Positions 57,678 to 57,741 of a stretch of 57,741 bases of DNA are shown here, piece by piece. Position 1 is the first letter of the stretch; every line of letters begins with the position of its first letter. The translations under genes and the position numbers were made by a program. Origin of the DNA: Chloroflexi bacterium HGW-Chloroflexi-3 (GTDB lineage: Bacteria; Chloroflexota; Anaerolineae; Anaerolineales; Anaerolineaceae). The stretch covers positions 1-57,741 of the forward strand of contig PHBX01000030.1 of NCBI GenBank assembly GCA_002842045.1, read 5' to 3'. The notes under the pieces were generated by a model. That model made no database searches and had not been told where the DNA came from. It saw only the letters and a list, made by a program, of their open reading frames with translations.

Positions 57678-57741
57678 TCGCCCGATGTTTACCACATATA
57701 GCCGCCTTATGGTTACCAGACGTGGTCGCCCGATGTTTACC
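57666..57741. repeat. 48-bp-period direct repeat at the window end
   Basis: TACCAGTCGTAGTCGCCCGA and the eight bases after it (57666-57693) recur with two changes as TACCAGACGTGGTCGCCCGA and its tail (57714-57741). The exact core GTCGCCCGATGTTTACC occurs at 57677 and 57725. The first copy spans the stop codon of the preceding gene. Only two copies are visible because the window ends. Confidence 0.5.

Overview
The window looks like an accessory-element hotspot of a mesophilic Chloroflexota bacterium, most likely Anaerolineae. This is an inference from gene style, not proved here: a very long secreted YD-repeat protein, a replication protein carrying a DnaA domain I, a type I R-M operon with a Hanks kinase, and a bacterial ubiquitin-like operon. 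No rRNA, complete tRNA, CRISPR array or insertion sequence was seen.

The main structure is a 43-bp direct repeat at 294-336 and 39316-39358. Read on the minus strand, it is the 3' part of a CAT-anticodon tRNA (probably tRNA-Met) starting in the anticodon loop. The tyrosine recombinase at 38239-39294 starts 21 bp from the right copy. So 294-39315 is a ~39-kb tRNA-integrated element (element 1). Neither copy has the 5' half of the tRNA, so a second element (element 2, from 39359 past the right end) probably sits in tandem, with the intact tRNA further right. A terminator at 263-289 is placed as the original tRNA terminator would be.

Element 1, cargo. 730-12007 (minus) is a polymorphic-toxin locus: a 2494-residue secreted RHS protein with a C-terminal deaminase-like toxin, followed by a WD40 gene and four immunity or immunity-like genes. 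12496-14289 holds a YjzC-like protein, a PIN protein and an XRE-ImmA regulator. 14413-22158 is a type I R-M operon with a Ser/Thr kinase between hsdR and hsdM. 22249-25241 has an OLD-type ATPase/TOPRIM nuclease, a KTSC protein and a membrane-bound Schlafen-AlbA protein. 25538-31553 is a two-gene unit: a 1491-residue nuclease-STAND-solenoid protein resembling Avs sensors, and an unrecognised partner.

Element 1, maintenance. 31599-39294 contains broken genes (Tad-like, metallophosphoesterase, actin-like, a membrane-protein paralogue), an iteron cluster, DNA-binding proteins, a DnaB-N/AAA ATPase, AbrB and DUF6414 proteins, and the integrase. The cargo is intact and the backbone decayed, which suggests an immobilised but retained island.

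Element 2 has a ParA, a duplicated-domain probable centromere-binding protein, iterons, a DnaA-domain replication initiator, SSB and accessory genes (39745-46586). Its defence genes are AbiD/F with an upstream RNA hairpin, then a sigma factor/ImmA operon facing a ubiquitin-like/E2-E1/DUF6527 operon (46660-51765). From 51816 to the right end are membrane and exported proteins of the kind found in conjugation modules.

The two elements share exact 17-mer and 12-mer iterons, a paralogous membrane protein, a leader with competing hairpins, and a 3'-gene-associated repeat, so they are relatives. The strongest candidates for undescribed biology are the STAND pair, the kinase in the R-M operon, the sigma/ImmA-ubiquitin-like divergon, the shared leader and the 3'-gene repeat family.
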